A DNA stretch of 64,000 nucleotides, from NCBI RefSeq assembly GCF_014280035.1, contig NZ_CP047957.1, positions 1,054,001 to 1,118,000 on the forward strand, read 5' to 3'. The notes under the pieces were generated by a model. It searched no databases and was not told the origin of the DNA. It saw only the letters and a program-made list of their open reading frames with translations. Positions 20,557 to 29,258 of the stretch are shown here, piece after piece. The translations under genes and the position numbers were made by a program. The stretch's first letter is position 1; every line of letters begins with the position of its first letter. Source of the DNA: Synechococcus sp. A18-25c (GTDB taxonomy: Bacteria; Cyanobacteriota; Cyanobacteriia; PCC-6307; Cyanobiaceae).

Positions 20557-20622
20557 GCATTAAACGCGAATATTTAGAAGTGTAACGGAAGGTTGCCTTT
20601 TTCTCGGTCGATCTCCCTCTTG

Positions 20623-21426
20623 CTAGCCCGAGACCCAATGACAGATTGGTCCCTGGCCATGGCCGATGGCCAGAGGTTGCCTGAGGCCTTGTTTGACGTA
20701 GTGGCGGGCTGCGTCAATCGCATTGGCGAGCGTGTCTCCATGGGCCAGGCAAGCGGTGATCGCTGCCGAGAGCGTGCAGCCGGTGCCATGGCTGTGGGGG
20801 GTATCGATCCAGTCCCCTGCAAGCCAGTGTGGTTGTCCGTCGTACAGCAGATCGCGTCCGCCGTGGGTCCGGTTGCTTCCGCTTTTAATGAGCACCGCTG
20901 ATGGCCCCTGGTCATGGATGACGGCCGCCGCTCGTTCGACGGAACTGGCGTCATTCAGCTCAAGACCGCTCAACAACCGCGCTTCATGGCGGTTGGGCGT
21001 GAGCACAGTCGCCTGAGGCAGCAGCTCGTTGCGCAGGGCTTGGATTGCCTGTTCCTCCAGAAGCACAGCCCCGGTGCGGCTCACCATCACAGGGTCGATC
21101 ACTTTCGGGATCGTCAACGGCTTGAGCATCGTCGCGGTGGCCTGGATCAGCTCGATATTCAGCAGCATCCCAGTCTTGAGCGCGTCAATGCCTAGGTCTT
21201 TCTGCACGGCGTCGAATTGCGCCTTCAAGCCCACGGTTGGCAAAGCATCCACCCGCTCAACACCGCAGGTGTTCTGCGCCGTCACGCAAGTGATGGCGCA
21301 GCAGCCATGCACGTGGAAGGCCATGAAGGCACGCAGATCAGCCTGCAGCCCAGCGCCTCCACCGGAGTCGCTTCCGGCAATGGTGAGGGCGATCGGTGGT
21401 TTGAGATGGTTGGGCCGCGTGGTCAT
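20623..21426 (-). CDS. thiD: Hydroxymethylpyrimidine/phosphomethylpyrimidine kinase
   Basis: This kinase makes HMP-pyrophosphate for thiamine synthesis. The start is placed at the ATG 21426 ([20 protein letters not shown]), giving 267 residues, because further upstream starts would overlap nth. Ribokinase-fold signatures are present: [20 protein letters not shown] at the N-terminus and [20 protein letters not shown] near residue 210, with the catalytic Cys/Gly region. It lies 14 bp after nth on the minus strand. Confidence 0.93.
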   Translation of the reverse strand: MTTRPNHLKPPIALTIAGSDSGGGAGLQADLRAFMAFHVHGCCAITCVTAQNTCGVERVDALPTVGLKAQFDAVQKDLGIDALKTGMLLNIELIQATATMLKPLTIPKVIDPVMVSRTGAVLLEEQAIQALRNELLPQATVLTPNRHEARLLSGLELNDASSVERAAAVIHDQGPSAVLIKSGSNRTHGGRDLLYDGQPHWLAGDWIDTPHSHGTGCTLSAAITACLAHGDTLANAIDAARHYVKQGLRQPLAIGHGQGPICHWVSG

Positions 21427-21440
21427 CGCTGCTGGTGGCG

Positions 21441-22094
21441 TCAGGGTTTGTTCCAGATCACCGGTTTGCGCCGGTTGGGGTACAGCTCCTTGCACAGAGG
21501 ACACACCCTGCCGTCGCATCCTCTGGCTGTGCAGTACTCCCGTCCGTAAAAAATGATCTGGAGATGAAGTCGATTCCAGTGTTCCTCGGGGAACAACGCT
21601 TTCAAATCCCGTTCTGTTCGCGCCACGCTCTCACCGCTGCTTAGCCCCCATCGCTGGGCGAGCCTGTGGATGTGTGTGTCAACTGGAAACGCCGGAACTC
21701 CGAAGGCTTGAGCCATCACCACGCTGGCGGTTTTATGCCCCACTCCGGGCAATGCTTCCAGTTCCTCGAAGCTTGCAGGCACCTGGCTGCCGTGCACCTC
21801 CACCAAGATATGCGCCAGTTTGTGCACGTTGCGCGCTTTGGTTTTGGCCAGTCCGAGCTGTCGGATATGGCCAAGGATGGCGTCCTCGCCGAGTGCTGCC
21901 ATGGCTTCAGGGGTTGGCCCCGCTTCGAACAGTGCTGGCGTGACTTCATTCACCTTTTTGTCGGTGCACTGCGCACTGAGCAGCACCGCGATCAGCAAGG
22001 TAAAAGCATCGCTGTGATCGAGTGGAATCGGTGGTTCCGGGTAGTGCTCACTTAGTCGATCCAGCACCAGGGCAGCCCGTTCACGCTTTTTCAT
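21441..22094 (-). CDS. nth: Endonuclease III (DNA glycosylase/AP lyase)
   Basis: This 217-residue base-excision repair glycosylase removes oxidised pyrimidines. The helix-hairpin-helix [20 protein letters not shown] has the catalytic Lys, and [17 protein letters not shown] carries the catalytic Asp. The C-terminal cysteine cluster reads [15 protein letters not shown], with four Cys spaced C-x4-C-x4-C-x2-C, whereas classical Nth has C-x6-C-x2-C-x5-C. An Fe-S cluster is still possible, but the arrangement is unusual. The gene is followed by thiD. Confidence 0.93.
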   Translation of the reverse strand: MKKRERAALVLDRLSEHYPEPPIPLDHSDAFTLLIAVLLSAQCTDKKVNEVTPALFEAGPTPEAMAALGEDAILGHIRQLGLAKTKARNVHKLAHILVEVHGSQVPASFEELEALPGVGHKTASVVMAQAFGVPAFPVDTHIHRLAQRWGLSSGESVARTERDLKALFPEEHWNRLHLQIIFYGREYCTARGCDGRVCPLCKELYPNRRKPVIWNKP

Positions 22095-22172
22095 GACCTT
22101 CCTGATCGGGTCGCCATGATTGCAGCGTTTGAACAGGAGTGAGAGATTTGCCGCAGTCCAGGCCCTTCAGCC

Positions 22173-22397
22173 ATGGCCTCCGCACAACGCAAGAGTCGTT
22201 CAGCATCCGAGCAGGCTTACCTGCGAGTTGTGGAGCGAGAAGAGAAGGCTGAAGGTGACGGGTCGCAAGCGCGCAAGACCGACGATCCCGGACCCAGCGA
22301 CTCCAAGCCAAAACCACCGGAGCCTGCGCTGCCCGCAGACGACGTCGGCGACCTGTTTCGCCAGCACAGCCATCAACAGTCGATGGAAGGGGGCTGA
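22173..22397 (+). CDS. Small disordered charged protein
   Basis: A 74-residue predicted product begins MASAQRKSRSASEQAYLRVV. It is rich in Lys, Glu, Pro and Ser, with a short C-terminal segment DDVGDLFRQHSHQQSMEGG. It appears disordered and no family was recognised. It starts about 80 bp from the divergent nth gene. Coding status is plausible but not proven. Confidence 0.5.
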   Translation: MASAQRKSRSASEQAYLRVVEREEKAEGDGSQARKTDDPGPSDSKPKPPEPALPADDVGDLFRQHSHQQSMEGG

Positions 22398-22526
22398 GCT
22401 TGCATTCATGGGGTTACTGCTGAAACACCGCAGCACAGAGCTCTGTTGCGATTGGAAGATGGTGTGAATCACGACAACGGGGTTGCTGTGGCTGCCTACA
22501 ACCCGTTCAAACGTCGTGATTTGGCC

Positions 22527-22829
22527 ATGCTCACCACCAGCACTCGGCTGAAACTTCAAGCCATCCTCAGGCGCTTGGCCACAGGAACCAGCGTCAGCCT
22601 CGAGGAACGTGTTTACCTGCAGAAATTCGCGGACTGCGATCGCACCGTGGCGTCGTGGTTACGACAGGCCCGTCGACAACAACTCGCCGGGCACCCTTTC
22701 AGTGGCATGGATGGTTTCCTCAACGAGCTTGATCTCGGTGCTTCAGAGCCCAATCAGGAGCATCGGCCGGATCGCGATGATCTCGGCGATTGGTTTGGAG
22801 GAGCGGATCCCTGGTTGAGGCGCGACTGA
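22527..22829 (+). CDS. Conserved-looking small soluble protein
   Basis: From the ATG at 22527 the product has 100 residues: MLTTSTRLKLQAILRRLATG, then SLEERVYLQKFADCDRTVAS and a C-terminal acidic tail ending DLGDWFGGADPWLRRD. It is helical and basic at the N-terminus. Earlier in-frame starts exist (22446) but add an unlikely extension. The family was not recognised. Confidence 0.6.
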   Translation: MLTTSTRLKLQAILRRLATGTSVSLEERVYLQKFADCDRTVASWLRQARRQQLAGHPFSGMDGFLNELDLGASEPNQEHRPDRDDLGDWFGGADPWLRRD

Positions 22830-22882
22830 AAGGTTCTGCTGCGAAGGTTCTTCTAACGTCAGAGCAAGCGGTTTTCCTTTCT

Positions 22883-23113
22883 GTGAACAGCACGGCGCGC
22901 GGGGTCATCTACGTCTCGGTCTGGGTGGTGATTTGGGGCACTGCTTCGTCACTGGTGGATTGGGTGTTGCTGAATGCCGATCTTTATGAGACCGGTAGCT
23001 TTGGCCAGGCCGCCACATTCATCGGCTACGGCGCTGCTGCAGCGGTCTTGGCCGTCAAGCTCTCGCAGCGGTTTTTGGTTCAGGCCCCAGACGATGACGC
23101 GAGTGCCGATTAA
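22883..23113 (+). CDS. Small two-helix membrane protein
   Basis: The preferred GTG start at 22883 gives 76 residues with two hydrophobic helices (VIYVSVWVVIWGTASSLVDW and ATFIGYGAAAAVLAVKLSQ) and an acidic C-terminus. The gene ends inside the 3' end of the convergent rhomboid gene (4-bp overlap). Function is unknown. The start is uncertain because an earlier codon at 22790 is also open. Confidence 0.6.
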   Translation: MNSTARGVIYVSVWVVIWGTASSLVDWVLLNADLYETGSFGQAATFIGYGAAAAVLAVKLSQRFLVQAPDDDASAD

Positions 23114-23724
23114 TCCTTGAGCTCTCCAGGTGAGCGTCTCACCGCCAGAGCAGCGATCAAACCTGCGACAAACCCTGACGCGTGGCCGATCCAGCTCACG
23201 CCGGCTGGAGAGGCCCAGGGCACCAACCCCGGCAGAGCGCTTCCATAAAGCAAGACGGCCACCATGCTGAGAAGAATCGCGAGTGGACGTCGGTCCAGGA
23301 AACCAATCACCACAAGAAAACCCAGCAGCCCGTAGACCACGCCGGATAATCCATGGGCTCCCACAGGCCATACCAGCCAGATCGGGATCTCCAGAAGAAT
23401 CACGGAGATCCAAACGGCGAGATAAGCCTGGGTGCCTCTGGCGAGCACCAGGTAGCTGAGCGGCAGGAAAACGAGGCTGTTCGCCACGAGGTGCCCCAGA
23501 CCGGCATGGCTGAATGGGGCCGTGAATAAGGTCCACCATGGCGTGCCGGGACCCATGGCCAGATTCCAGCGTCCCGCGAACAACAACTGGTCCAGCAGCT
23601 CCTGGAGCCAGGCCAATCCCAGCAAAATCAGAGGGAGTGCTATCACAGCGAGCGGACTGGCTTCTGCAAGGCGATCATGACCACAACGGACAACAACGTG
23701 AAGTGAAAGGCTATGGATCGCCAT
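23110..23724 (-). CDS. Rhomboid-family intramembrane serine protease
   Basis: This 204-residue membrane protein has about six helices. The catalytic Ser lies in GAHGLSGVVYGLLGFLV (G-x-S-G) and the catalytic His in VSWIGHASGFVAGLIA. The N-terminal loop FTAPFSHAGLGHLVANSLVF has the conserved His and Asn. The start is set at the ATG 23724, since a longer frame would run into the divergent oxidase gene. The family cleaves membrane-anchored substrates; the target is unknown. Confidence 0.9.
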   Translation of the reverse strand: MAIHSLSLHVVVRCGHDRLAEASPLAVIALPLILLGLAWLQELLDQLLFAGRWNLAMGPGTPWWTLFTAPFSHAGLGHLVANSLVFLPLSYLVLARGTQAYLAVWISVILLEIPIWLVWPVGAHGLSGVVYGLLGFLVVIGFLDRRPLAILLSMVAVLLYGSALPGLVPWASPAGVSWIGHASGFVAGLIAALAVRRSPGELKD

Positions 23725-23798
23725 CCGTGCCAGTGCGCTGACGGCGGATGAACGGTGCGACCGGCTATGACCAGGCGAGTGCGCCAAGCGGGTCATCG

Positions 23799-25334
23799 AT
23801 GACCACCAGAGAGCAGGTGATCGTGATCGGCAGCGGAATTGGTGGATTGTGCTGTGCGGCGCTGTGTGCGCGGTCAAGCCTCGATGTTCTTGTCTTGGAG
23901 GCCCACGGCCATGCTGGTGGCGCTGCCCATGGCTTTGACCGGCAGGGATTTCAGTTCGAATCCGGACCGTCTCTTTGGAGTGGTCTGGGCCGTTGGCCCA
24001 GCAGCAATCCCCTGGCTCAGATCCTCAGAGCGCTGGACGAACCCCTTGAGGTGATTTCCTATCGCGAATGGGACGTTCTGTTTCCAGAAGGCCACTTGAG
24101 CATTGGCGTGGGCGCAGATGGCTTCGAACAGGTGGTTGCAGATCTGCGCGGTGCAGAGGCGGTCGAGCAATGGCGTCGCTTTGCCGAGGTTCTCAAGCCG
24201 ATTGCCGCTGCAGCGGATGCCATGCCTCTTCTGGCGCTTCCTCCCGGTGGACTCGATGGTCTGGGTCCATTGCTGCGTCGCAGTGGAAAGCTGCTGCCGC
24301 ACTTGCCGGCGTTACGCCATCTCAGTGGCGCCTTCGGGCCTCTGGTGGATCGTCACCTGCAGGATCCTTTCCTCCGGCACTGGGTGGATTTGCTTTGTTT
24401 CCTGATCAGCGGCATGCCAATGGCCGACACCAACGCGGCGGCGATGGCCACGTTGTTCGGCGAGTGGTTTGATCCTGAGGCCAGCCTTGACTACCCCAAG
24501 GGAGGCAGTGCCTCGGTGGTGGCCGCGCTCGTGAGAGGGCTCGAAAAGTTTGGCGGCAGCCTGCGTCGTGGTGCACGCGTGGAGCGAATTTTGGTGGATG
24601 GTGATCGTGCCGTCGGCGTTGAGCTTGTGAACGGGGAGCGGATCCATGCCGATCATGTGGTGAGCAACGCCGATGCCTGGAGCACAGCCGCTCTTCTTCC
24701 AGATTCCAGTGCACCCGCTTGGCAGAAGCAGCGCCGGCAGACACCGGCCTGCGGATCGTTCCTGCATCTTCACCTCGGTTTCGATGCGTCAGGTCTCGAT
24801 GACTTGCCCATTCACACCGTTTGGGTTGGGGACTGGGAGCGGGGCATCAACGCCGAGCGCAATGCGGTGGTGGTTTCGATTCCATCGGTGCTTGACCCCT
24901 CGATGGCACCACCAGGTCATCACGTGCTGCATGCCTACACACCGGCCAATGAGCCGTGGGAGCACTGGAGCGGCTTGGAGCACAATTCAGCTGACTACGA
25001 GCGGATGCGTGAGCAACGCTGCTCGGTGTTTTGGCATGTGCTCGAGCAGCGCATTCCAGATCTGCGCAGTCGTTGCAAGCTCGTGATGGAAGGAACCCCG
25101 CTGACCCATCGGCATTTTCTTTCGGTGCATCAGGGCAGTTACGGTCCGGCGTTGTCGGCAGCCCGAGGTTTATTTCCGGGTGTTCAGACCCCGGTGAAAG
25201 GGTTGTTGCACTGTGGCGCCAGCACGTTTCCCGGGATCGGGATCCCACCGGTGGCCGCCAGCGGTGCGATGGCGGCCCACGCCATTGCCGGCACGGCAGC
25301 TCAGAAGCAGTTGCTGGAGAGCTTGTCCCACTGA
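23799..25334 (+). CDS. CrtISO/phytoene desaturase-like FAD oxidoreductase
   Basis: From the ATG 23799 (MTTREQVIVIGSGIGGLCCA) the protein has 511 residues. The dinucleotide-binding GxGxxG motif is at the N-terminus, followed by LVLEAHGHAGGAAHGFDRQG. The C-terminal FAD motif GLLHCGASTFPGIGIPPVAA is typical of the carotene isomerase/desaturase superfamily. It probably acts on a carotenoid or related polyene, but paralogues of this group are numerous, so the substrate is not assigned. It is divergent from the rhomboid gene. Confidence 0.82.
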   Translation: MTTREQVIVIGSGIGGLCCAALCARSSLDVLVLEAHGHAGGAAHGFDRQGFQFESGPSLWSGLGRWPSSNPLAQILRALDEPLEVISYREWDVLFPEGHLSIGVGADGFEQVVADLRGAEAVEQWRRFAEVLKPIAAAADAMPLLALPPGGLDGLGPLLRRSGKLLPHLPALRHLSGAFGPLVDRHLQDPFLRHWVDLLCFLISGMPMADTNAAAMATLFGEWFDPEASLDYPKGGSASVVAALVRGLEKFGGSLRRGARVERILVDGDRAVGVELVNGERIHADHVVSNADAWSTAALLPDSSAPAWQKQRRQTPACGSFLHLHLGFDASGLDDLPIHTVWVGDWERGINAERNAVVVSIPSVLDPSMAPPGHHVLHAYTPANEPWEHWSGLEHNSADYERMREQRCSVFWHVLEQRIPDLRSRCKLVMEGTPLTHRHFLSVHQGSYGPALSAARGLFPGVQTPVKGLLHCGASTFPGIGIPPVAASGAMAAHAIAGTAAQKQLLESLSH

Positions 25335-25340
25335 GGCTGC

Positions 25341-25640
25341 TCAGCCAGAGCGGCGACCGCCGGCGAGAAGTGTCAGCACGGTGAGACCACCCAGCAGCAC
25401 GCCTCCGGCCGCGGCAATCGCGACAGCGATCAGAGGTTGGTCCTTCACGGGTTGCTCGAGACGGGGGCGCAGGGTCTCATCCAGTTCATGCAGCTTGGCG
25501 TCGAGCTGCTTCTGCAGAGGATCGATGGCTTGCACCACGTGCTCACGCACGGTGCGAAGTCCAGTGGTGGCGGTCAGTTCCGGCTCGGCGACGGCGGCTT
25601 GACCGTTGCTGGAGACCTCATGCTCATAGGGAGGAACCAT
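25341..25640 (-). CDS. Membrane-anchored DUF883-like small protein
   Basis: The ATG at 25640 gives 99 residues (MVPPYEHEVSSNGQAAVAEP). The middle is an amphipathic helix, VREHVVQAIDPLQKQLDAKL. The C-terminus is a single membrane helix, AVAIAAAGGVLLGGLTVLTLLA cut short by GGRRSG. This order resembles ElaB/YqjD/DUF883 proteins, which anchor ribosomes or stress factors to the membrane; the match is by architecture only. A long in-frame extension upstream runs opposite the methyltransferase gene and is not genuine. Confidence 0.6.
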   Translation of the reverse strand: MVPPYEHEVSSNGQAAVAEPELTATTGLRTVREHVVQAIDPLQKQLDAKLHELDETLRPRLEQPVKDQPLIAVAIAAAGGVLLGGLTVLTLLAGGRRSG

Positions 25641-25754
25641 GGCAATGACACGGTGAGGGTTCCTCCTTTCACTAGCTACGGAGTTGAGGGTGGGGACGCG
25701 CTTTGTTGATGGTTTCTTTAGGTTCCGGTTGTCTTTGAACAGCAGGCCTTTCCC

Positions 25755-26420
25755 ATGGTCGTGCCGGTGTTGAGCGACAACGAGCGTTACAAGCTCGATG
25801 GCAGTGATGACGCGCTCTTCTACAGCGAGCCTCGATTCGTCCAGCATCTGGATGAAGCGTTTCGCTACCGATTGACCCGGCTCTACCGAGACCGCATTCC
25901 CAGCTGCGCTGTGGTGCTGGATCTGATGAGCAGCTGGGTGAGTCATCTGCCCGACGATCAGCGTTACGAGCTGGTGATCGGCCATGGGCTCAATGCCCAG
26001 GAATTGCAGGCCAATCCACGGCTGGATCGGCATTGGGTGCAAAACCTCAACCTCGACCAGAGGCTGCCGCTCGAAGATGACAGTGTTGATTACACGTTGA
26101 TCGTCGCCGGCTGGCAGTATTTGCAACAGCCGGAGGCTGTGGCTGCAGAGTTGTTGCGCATCACCCGCCCCAAAGGCCAGGTCATCTGCGCGTTCAGCAA
26201 CCGCATGTTCTTCACCAAGGCACCGCAGATCTGGACAGATGGCGACGACCGTGATCACCTCCGCTACGTGGCCGAGGTGCTGATGGCCCAGGGGTGGTCT
26301 CAACCTGAGCTGATCGCTGAGGAAACTCAACGGCCAGGTCCACTGGGTTGGATCGGAGGCAAGGGCGATCCGTTTTTTGCGGTGATTGCAGGAAAACCGT
26401 TGCCTTCAGTCGCTCTCTGA
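25755..26420 (+). CDS. SAM-dependent methyltransferase
   Basis: This 221-residue protein has a class I methyltransferase layout. CAVVLDLMSSWVSHLPDD replaces the classical motif I, LPLEDDSVDYTLIVAGWQYL is motif IV-like, and ELLRITRPKGQVICAFSNRM follows. The Gly-rich motif I is degenerate, as in a cyanobacterial subgroup annotated as methyltransferase type 11. The substrate is unknown. Its 3' end overlaps the convergent TIGR02450 gene by 15 bp. Confidence 0.8.
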   Translation: MVVPVLSDNERYKLDGSDDALFYSEPRFVQHLDEAFRYRLTRLYRDRIPSCAVVLDLMSSWVSHLPDDQRYELVIGHGLNAQELQANPRLDRHWVQNLNLDQRLPLEDDSVDYTLIVAGWQYLQQPEAVAAELLRITRPKGQVICAFSNRMFFTKAPQIWTDGDDRDHLRYVAEVLMAQGWSQPELIAEETQRPGPLGWIGGKGDPFFAVIAGKPLPSVAL

Positions 26421-26633
26421 TGGCTCCAGGGAGATGCATTGCCACCCGCTTTGCCAGAGCTTGGTGTCGCGCAATTCGCTCCAGAGCAGACGCAGACGGA
26501 CTTCAGGGCTAAGAACCGACACCAGCTCCACCCAGCGTTGAGGGCCACGTCCGCCCTGGAGCACCAGTCGAAAGTGCCGTCGTCCTGACCGCGGTGCGGC
26601 GCTGGTCCAGGCCTTCGCTGGCTTCCAGGTCAC
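26406..26633 (-). CDS. TIGR02450-type tryptophan-rich small protein
   Basis: This 75-residue protein has regularly spaced Trp residues: MTWKPAKAWTSAAPRSGRRH, then RWVELVSVLSPEVRLRLLWS, then LRDTKLWQSGWQ. This matches the small Trp-rich TIGR02450 family found in cyanobacteria and some marine gamma-proteobacteria. Function is unknown. It is convergent with the methyltransferase gene, overlapping it by 15 bp. Confidence 0.82.
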   Translation of the reverse strand: MTWKPAKAWTSAAPRSGRRHFRLVLQGGRGPQRWVELVSVLSPEVRLRLLWSELRDTKLWQSGWQCISLEPSESD

Positions 26634-26736
26634 TTAGCGTTCTTGCATCTTTGGGTGTTCATGATGCTGGCGCATTGACCGACAGCGTCTGCATGGCACC
26701 TGGAGACTTGTTGAGACCGATTCCAAACAGATACAG

Positions 26737-27411
26737 ATGAGCGCTCGCACCATCGCCGTCAGCGGCGCTTCCGGCAAAACAGGTTTCAGGATTGCGGAGG
26801 AGATTCTCGCGGCCGGTGATCAAGCCAGACTGCTGCTGCGCCCCGAGTCGACGATTCCAGCTTCGCTAGAAGGTTGTGAACAGCATCGCCTCGATCTGAT
26901 GGATGGTGAGGCCCTGGATGCCTCTCTACAGGGAGTGGATGCGCTGGTGATCGCGACCGGTGCACGCCCCTCCGTGGATCTGACGGGCCCCATGAAGGTG
27001 GATGCCTGGGGCGTCAAGCGACAGGTGGAGAGCTGTCAGCGGGTGGGAGTCAAGCGCGTGGTGCTGGTGTCGTCGCTGTGTGCCGGACATTGGCGACACA
27101 TGCTCAATCTCTTCGGCTTGATCTTGGTGTGGAAACGCGTCGGTGAGCAATCCTTGGAAACGAGTGGTCTGGATTGGACGGTGATTCGTCCAGGAGGTCT
27201 GTCAGAACGGGAAGAAGGTTTGGAGCAAGAGGGTGTGCTCTGGACAGTGGCTGATCAGCAGACCAGCAACTCCATCCCCCGTCGTCTCGTCGCGCGCTGT
27301 TGTCTGGAGGCTCTGGACACACCCGCGTCCATTGGCAAGATTCTCGAGGTCACCAGTTCCGCAGAACAACCTGTGCTGAGCCTGAATCAGGCCATGGCTT
27401 CCTGGTCATGA
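26737..27411 (+). CDS. NAD(P)-binding SDR-type (atypical) protein
   Basis: The 224-residue protein starts with the Rossmann motif TIAVSGASGKTGFRIAEEIL (G-x-x-G-x-x-G). It contains VKRVVLVSSLCAG and the segment SGLDWTVIRPGGLSEREEG, typical of atypical short-chain dehydrogenases related to NmrA/Ycf39-like proteins. The catalytic Tyr-x-x-x-Lys is not evident, so it may be a redox sensor or a reductase with a different catalytic site. Confidence 0.85.
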   Translation: MSARTIAVSGASGKTGFRIAEEILAAGDQARLLLRPESTIPASLEGCEQHRLDLMDGEALDASLQGVDALVIATGARPSVDLTGPMKVDAWGVKRQVESCQRVGVKRVVLVSSLCAGHWRHMLNLFGLILVWKRVGEQSLETSGLDWTVIRPGGLSEREEGLEQEGVLWTVADQQTSNSIPRRLVARCCLEALDTPASIGKILEVTSSAEQPVLSLNQAMASWS

Positions 27412-27445
27412 GGTGATGGAACTGCTCTCCACGGCAGTGGATCCA

Positions 27446-27610
27446 TCAGCGCGGTTCGCCTGGTGCTGATGGCGGATTGGGGGTGGGCTGTTCGCTGTCC
27501 ATTCGATCCCTGCAGGTGGAGCACAACAGATGTCCCTTGCGTTTCCAGAACACTTTCATCGAGCGTTCAATCGACTGTCCGCACATCAGGCACTGAAACA
27601 AGGGGGACAT
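27446..27610 (-). CDS. Small two-CxxC putative zinc-binding protein
   Basis: From the ATG 27610 the product has 54 residues: MSPLFQCLMCGQSIERSMKV, then FWKRKGHLLCSTCRDRMD and a Pro-rich tail. The paired C-x2-C motifs, 22 residues apart, would make a zinc knuckle. A longer start at 27670 is possible. No family was named. It is antisense to nothing recognised and lies between two plus-strand genes. Confidence 0.5.
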   Translation of the reverse strand: MSPLFQCLMCGQSIERSMKVFWKRKGHLLCSTCRDRMDSEQPTPNPPSAPGEPR

Positions 27611-27756
27611 CGGCCAGGAATCATTGCCTCCAGCTTGTGTGTTGCGAAGGACCTGATCTGTTCGTGGCACACCTTTGTGCTGGAGAGCGCATGCCAGCTC
27701 AGTTGAGTATCGATTCCTAGAGCGTTGAAAGCACGCCTATGCGATGAAAGTCTCAA

Positions 27757-27818
27757 CGGAGTTCCACTCCGGGACGCTCTTGGGAAGGAGCAAGACGGGC
27801 CGCCACCCGTCTTTTTTT
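27757..27818 (+). ncRNA. Candidate sRNA 3' part: hairpin plus intrinsic terminator
   Basis: CGGAGT-TCC-ACTCCG (27757-27771) forms a small hairpin. It is followed by a strong terminator, AGACGGG-CCGCCA-CCCGTCT (27793-27812), with a T7 tract. The nearest upstream plus-strand coding gene ends at 27411, about 380 bp before. The terminator therefore either ends a long 3' UTR or belongs to a small RNA. No convincing promoter was found. Confidence 0.4.
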
Positions 27819-27863
27819 GCGCCGTCCCTCAGACTCTTTTGGATCCGAGCAGGAGTCCGGGAT

Positions 27864-29000
27864 TTGAAGGTGGTTGATCTGGCCGTAATCGGCGCTGGCC
27901 TGTCCGGCTGTGCCCTCGTGGCAGCCTTGCAGCGGCGTGGCTGGAAGGGATCGATCCTGCTCCTCGAGGCAGGTCGGGGACCCGGAGGTCGCTGTGCCAC
28001 GCGACGACGTCGTGAGGACGACCGCTGGCGTCTTGATCATGGTTCTCCCACGCTGAGTTTCACGCAAGCTCCGCAGGGTGAATTGAACGACCTGATCGCG
28101 GGTCTGCAGGGAAGCGATGTCATCCGCCCCGATGACGCCCCTGTGGTTGGTGTTGATCACCTTGGGCGACAAGTGCCGTCACCAGACCATTTGCTCTTGA
28201 GCGGTCCTCGCTGGCGCGGCACTCCCACCATGGCGACCGTTGCTGAAGCGTTGCTCGCCCATGGAGGTGAGGCTGTGGAAGCCCGCTTTGGAGAGAGGAT
28301 TACAACGCTCCGTCATGATGGTTCTGTCTGGCATCTCACCGGCGGTCACCACGCCAGAGCTCTTGTCCTGAGCGGCACGTTGCTGGCGCATCCCCGTTCG
28401 CTGGCCATGCTCGGTTGGCAGCATGTGCCTTTACGTGAGGCCGTTGCGGTGGGATTCGATCCCCAGCTCGACGCGGCGCTGCACCAGATCGCCGGCCTGG
28501 ACGCCAGCGTGCGCTGGAATTTGATGTTGGAACTTCCAAAGGTCTCCAGCAACCACTTGCCGCGACAGATTTGGTTAACGGCTCAAGCCCAGGAGCGATT
28601 TGGCGTGGAACGTCTCGTTCTGCATCCCCAACAGGACCAGCGTCTGGGCCTGGTGGTTCATGGACTCGACGATGGCGCTGTGATTACGCCGGATTCGCAG
28701 CCTGAGCTGCTTCGGCGTCATGAGCAGCAGCTGATGGAGGCGCTATCCGACCTGGTTCAGCCCTGGTCTGCACTCAGCAACGCTTTGGCTCAAGCACGAT
28801 CGCTGGGGGTGATGCGCTGGGGTGCTGCTCAGCCCTTGCATCAGGGGTTGTCAGCGGATCTGCAGTGGTGTTCCGAAGCGAGAGTTGGCTTTTGTGGCGA
28901 CTGGATCGCAGGTCAAGGTTTCGGAATGGCCGAAGGTGCTCTTCAGAGTGCTTTGAATCTGGCCGAACGCATTGCGTGCTTTTCGATCGCAGAGACATGA
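27864..29000 (+). CDS. NAD(P)/FAD-dependent oxidoreductase (renalase-like)
   Basis: The start is placed at the TTG 27864, which has an AGGAG eight bases upstream and lies after the terminator at 27793-27818. An earlier ATG at 27744 would translate through that terminator. The 378-residue product begins LKVVDLAVIGAGLSGCALVA with the FAD GxGxxG motif, then LLLEAGRGPGGRCATRR. It has a C-terminal VGFCGDWIAGQGFGMAEGAL flavin motif. This is the amine-oxidase/renalase-like group; the substrate is unknown. Confidence 0.85.
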   Translation: MKVVDLAVIGAGLSGCALVAALQRRGWKGSILLLEAGRGPGGRCATRRRREDDRWRLDHGSPTLSFTQAPQGELNDLIAGLQGSDVIRPDDAPVVGVDHLGRQVPSPDHLLLSGPRWRGTPTMATVAEALLAHGGEAVEARFGERITTLRHDGSVWHLTGGHHARALVLSGTLLAHPRSLAMLGWQHVPLREAVAVGFDPQLDAALHQIAGLDASVRWNLMLELPKVSSNHLPRQIWLTAQAQERFGVERLVLHPQQDQRLGLVVHGLDDGAVITPDSQPELLRRHEQQLMEALSDLVQPWSALSNALAQARSLGVMRWGAAQPLHQGLSADLQWCSEARVGFCGDWIAGQGFGMAEGALQSALNLAERIACFSIAET

Positions 29001-29066
29001 ACAATTCATCACAGGATTTTGAAGCTGTGGTGGTCGCCATGCCGTTCCCGCGTCAAAACAGGTCAA

Positions 29067-29258
29067 ATGGTGTTGATCATGCAACGACGTTTTCAGCCTG
29101 TCCGGCTTCATTCCAGCGTTCATGACGACGACCCCTGTCAGTGCAACGACTGCGTGGCGCTCCGAGGCCGATTGGCCCAGATGATGGATCAACCCGGCGG
29201 CTGGAGACTTGAATCCCGTTCAGCAGCACAGATCAACGGGAAGGCAACACGTCACTGA
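29067..29258 (+). CDS. Possible small Cys-containing protein
   Basis: A 63-codon frame from the ATG at 29067 contains DDDPCQCNDCVALRGRLAQM and a basic C-terminus. The C-x-C-x2-C pattern might bind metal. There is no good ribosome site and the 3' end overlaps the convergent DUF1499 gene. It may be a chance frame. Confidence 0.3.
   Translation: MVLIMQRRFQPVRLHSSVHDDDPCQCNDCVALRGRLAQMMDQPGGWRLESRSAAQINGKATRH

Noticed and set aside
25341-26330. Long minus-strand frame of 329 codons
   Set aside because: Only the last 99 codons make sense. The rest is antisense to the methyltransferase gene.
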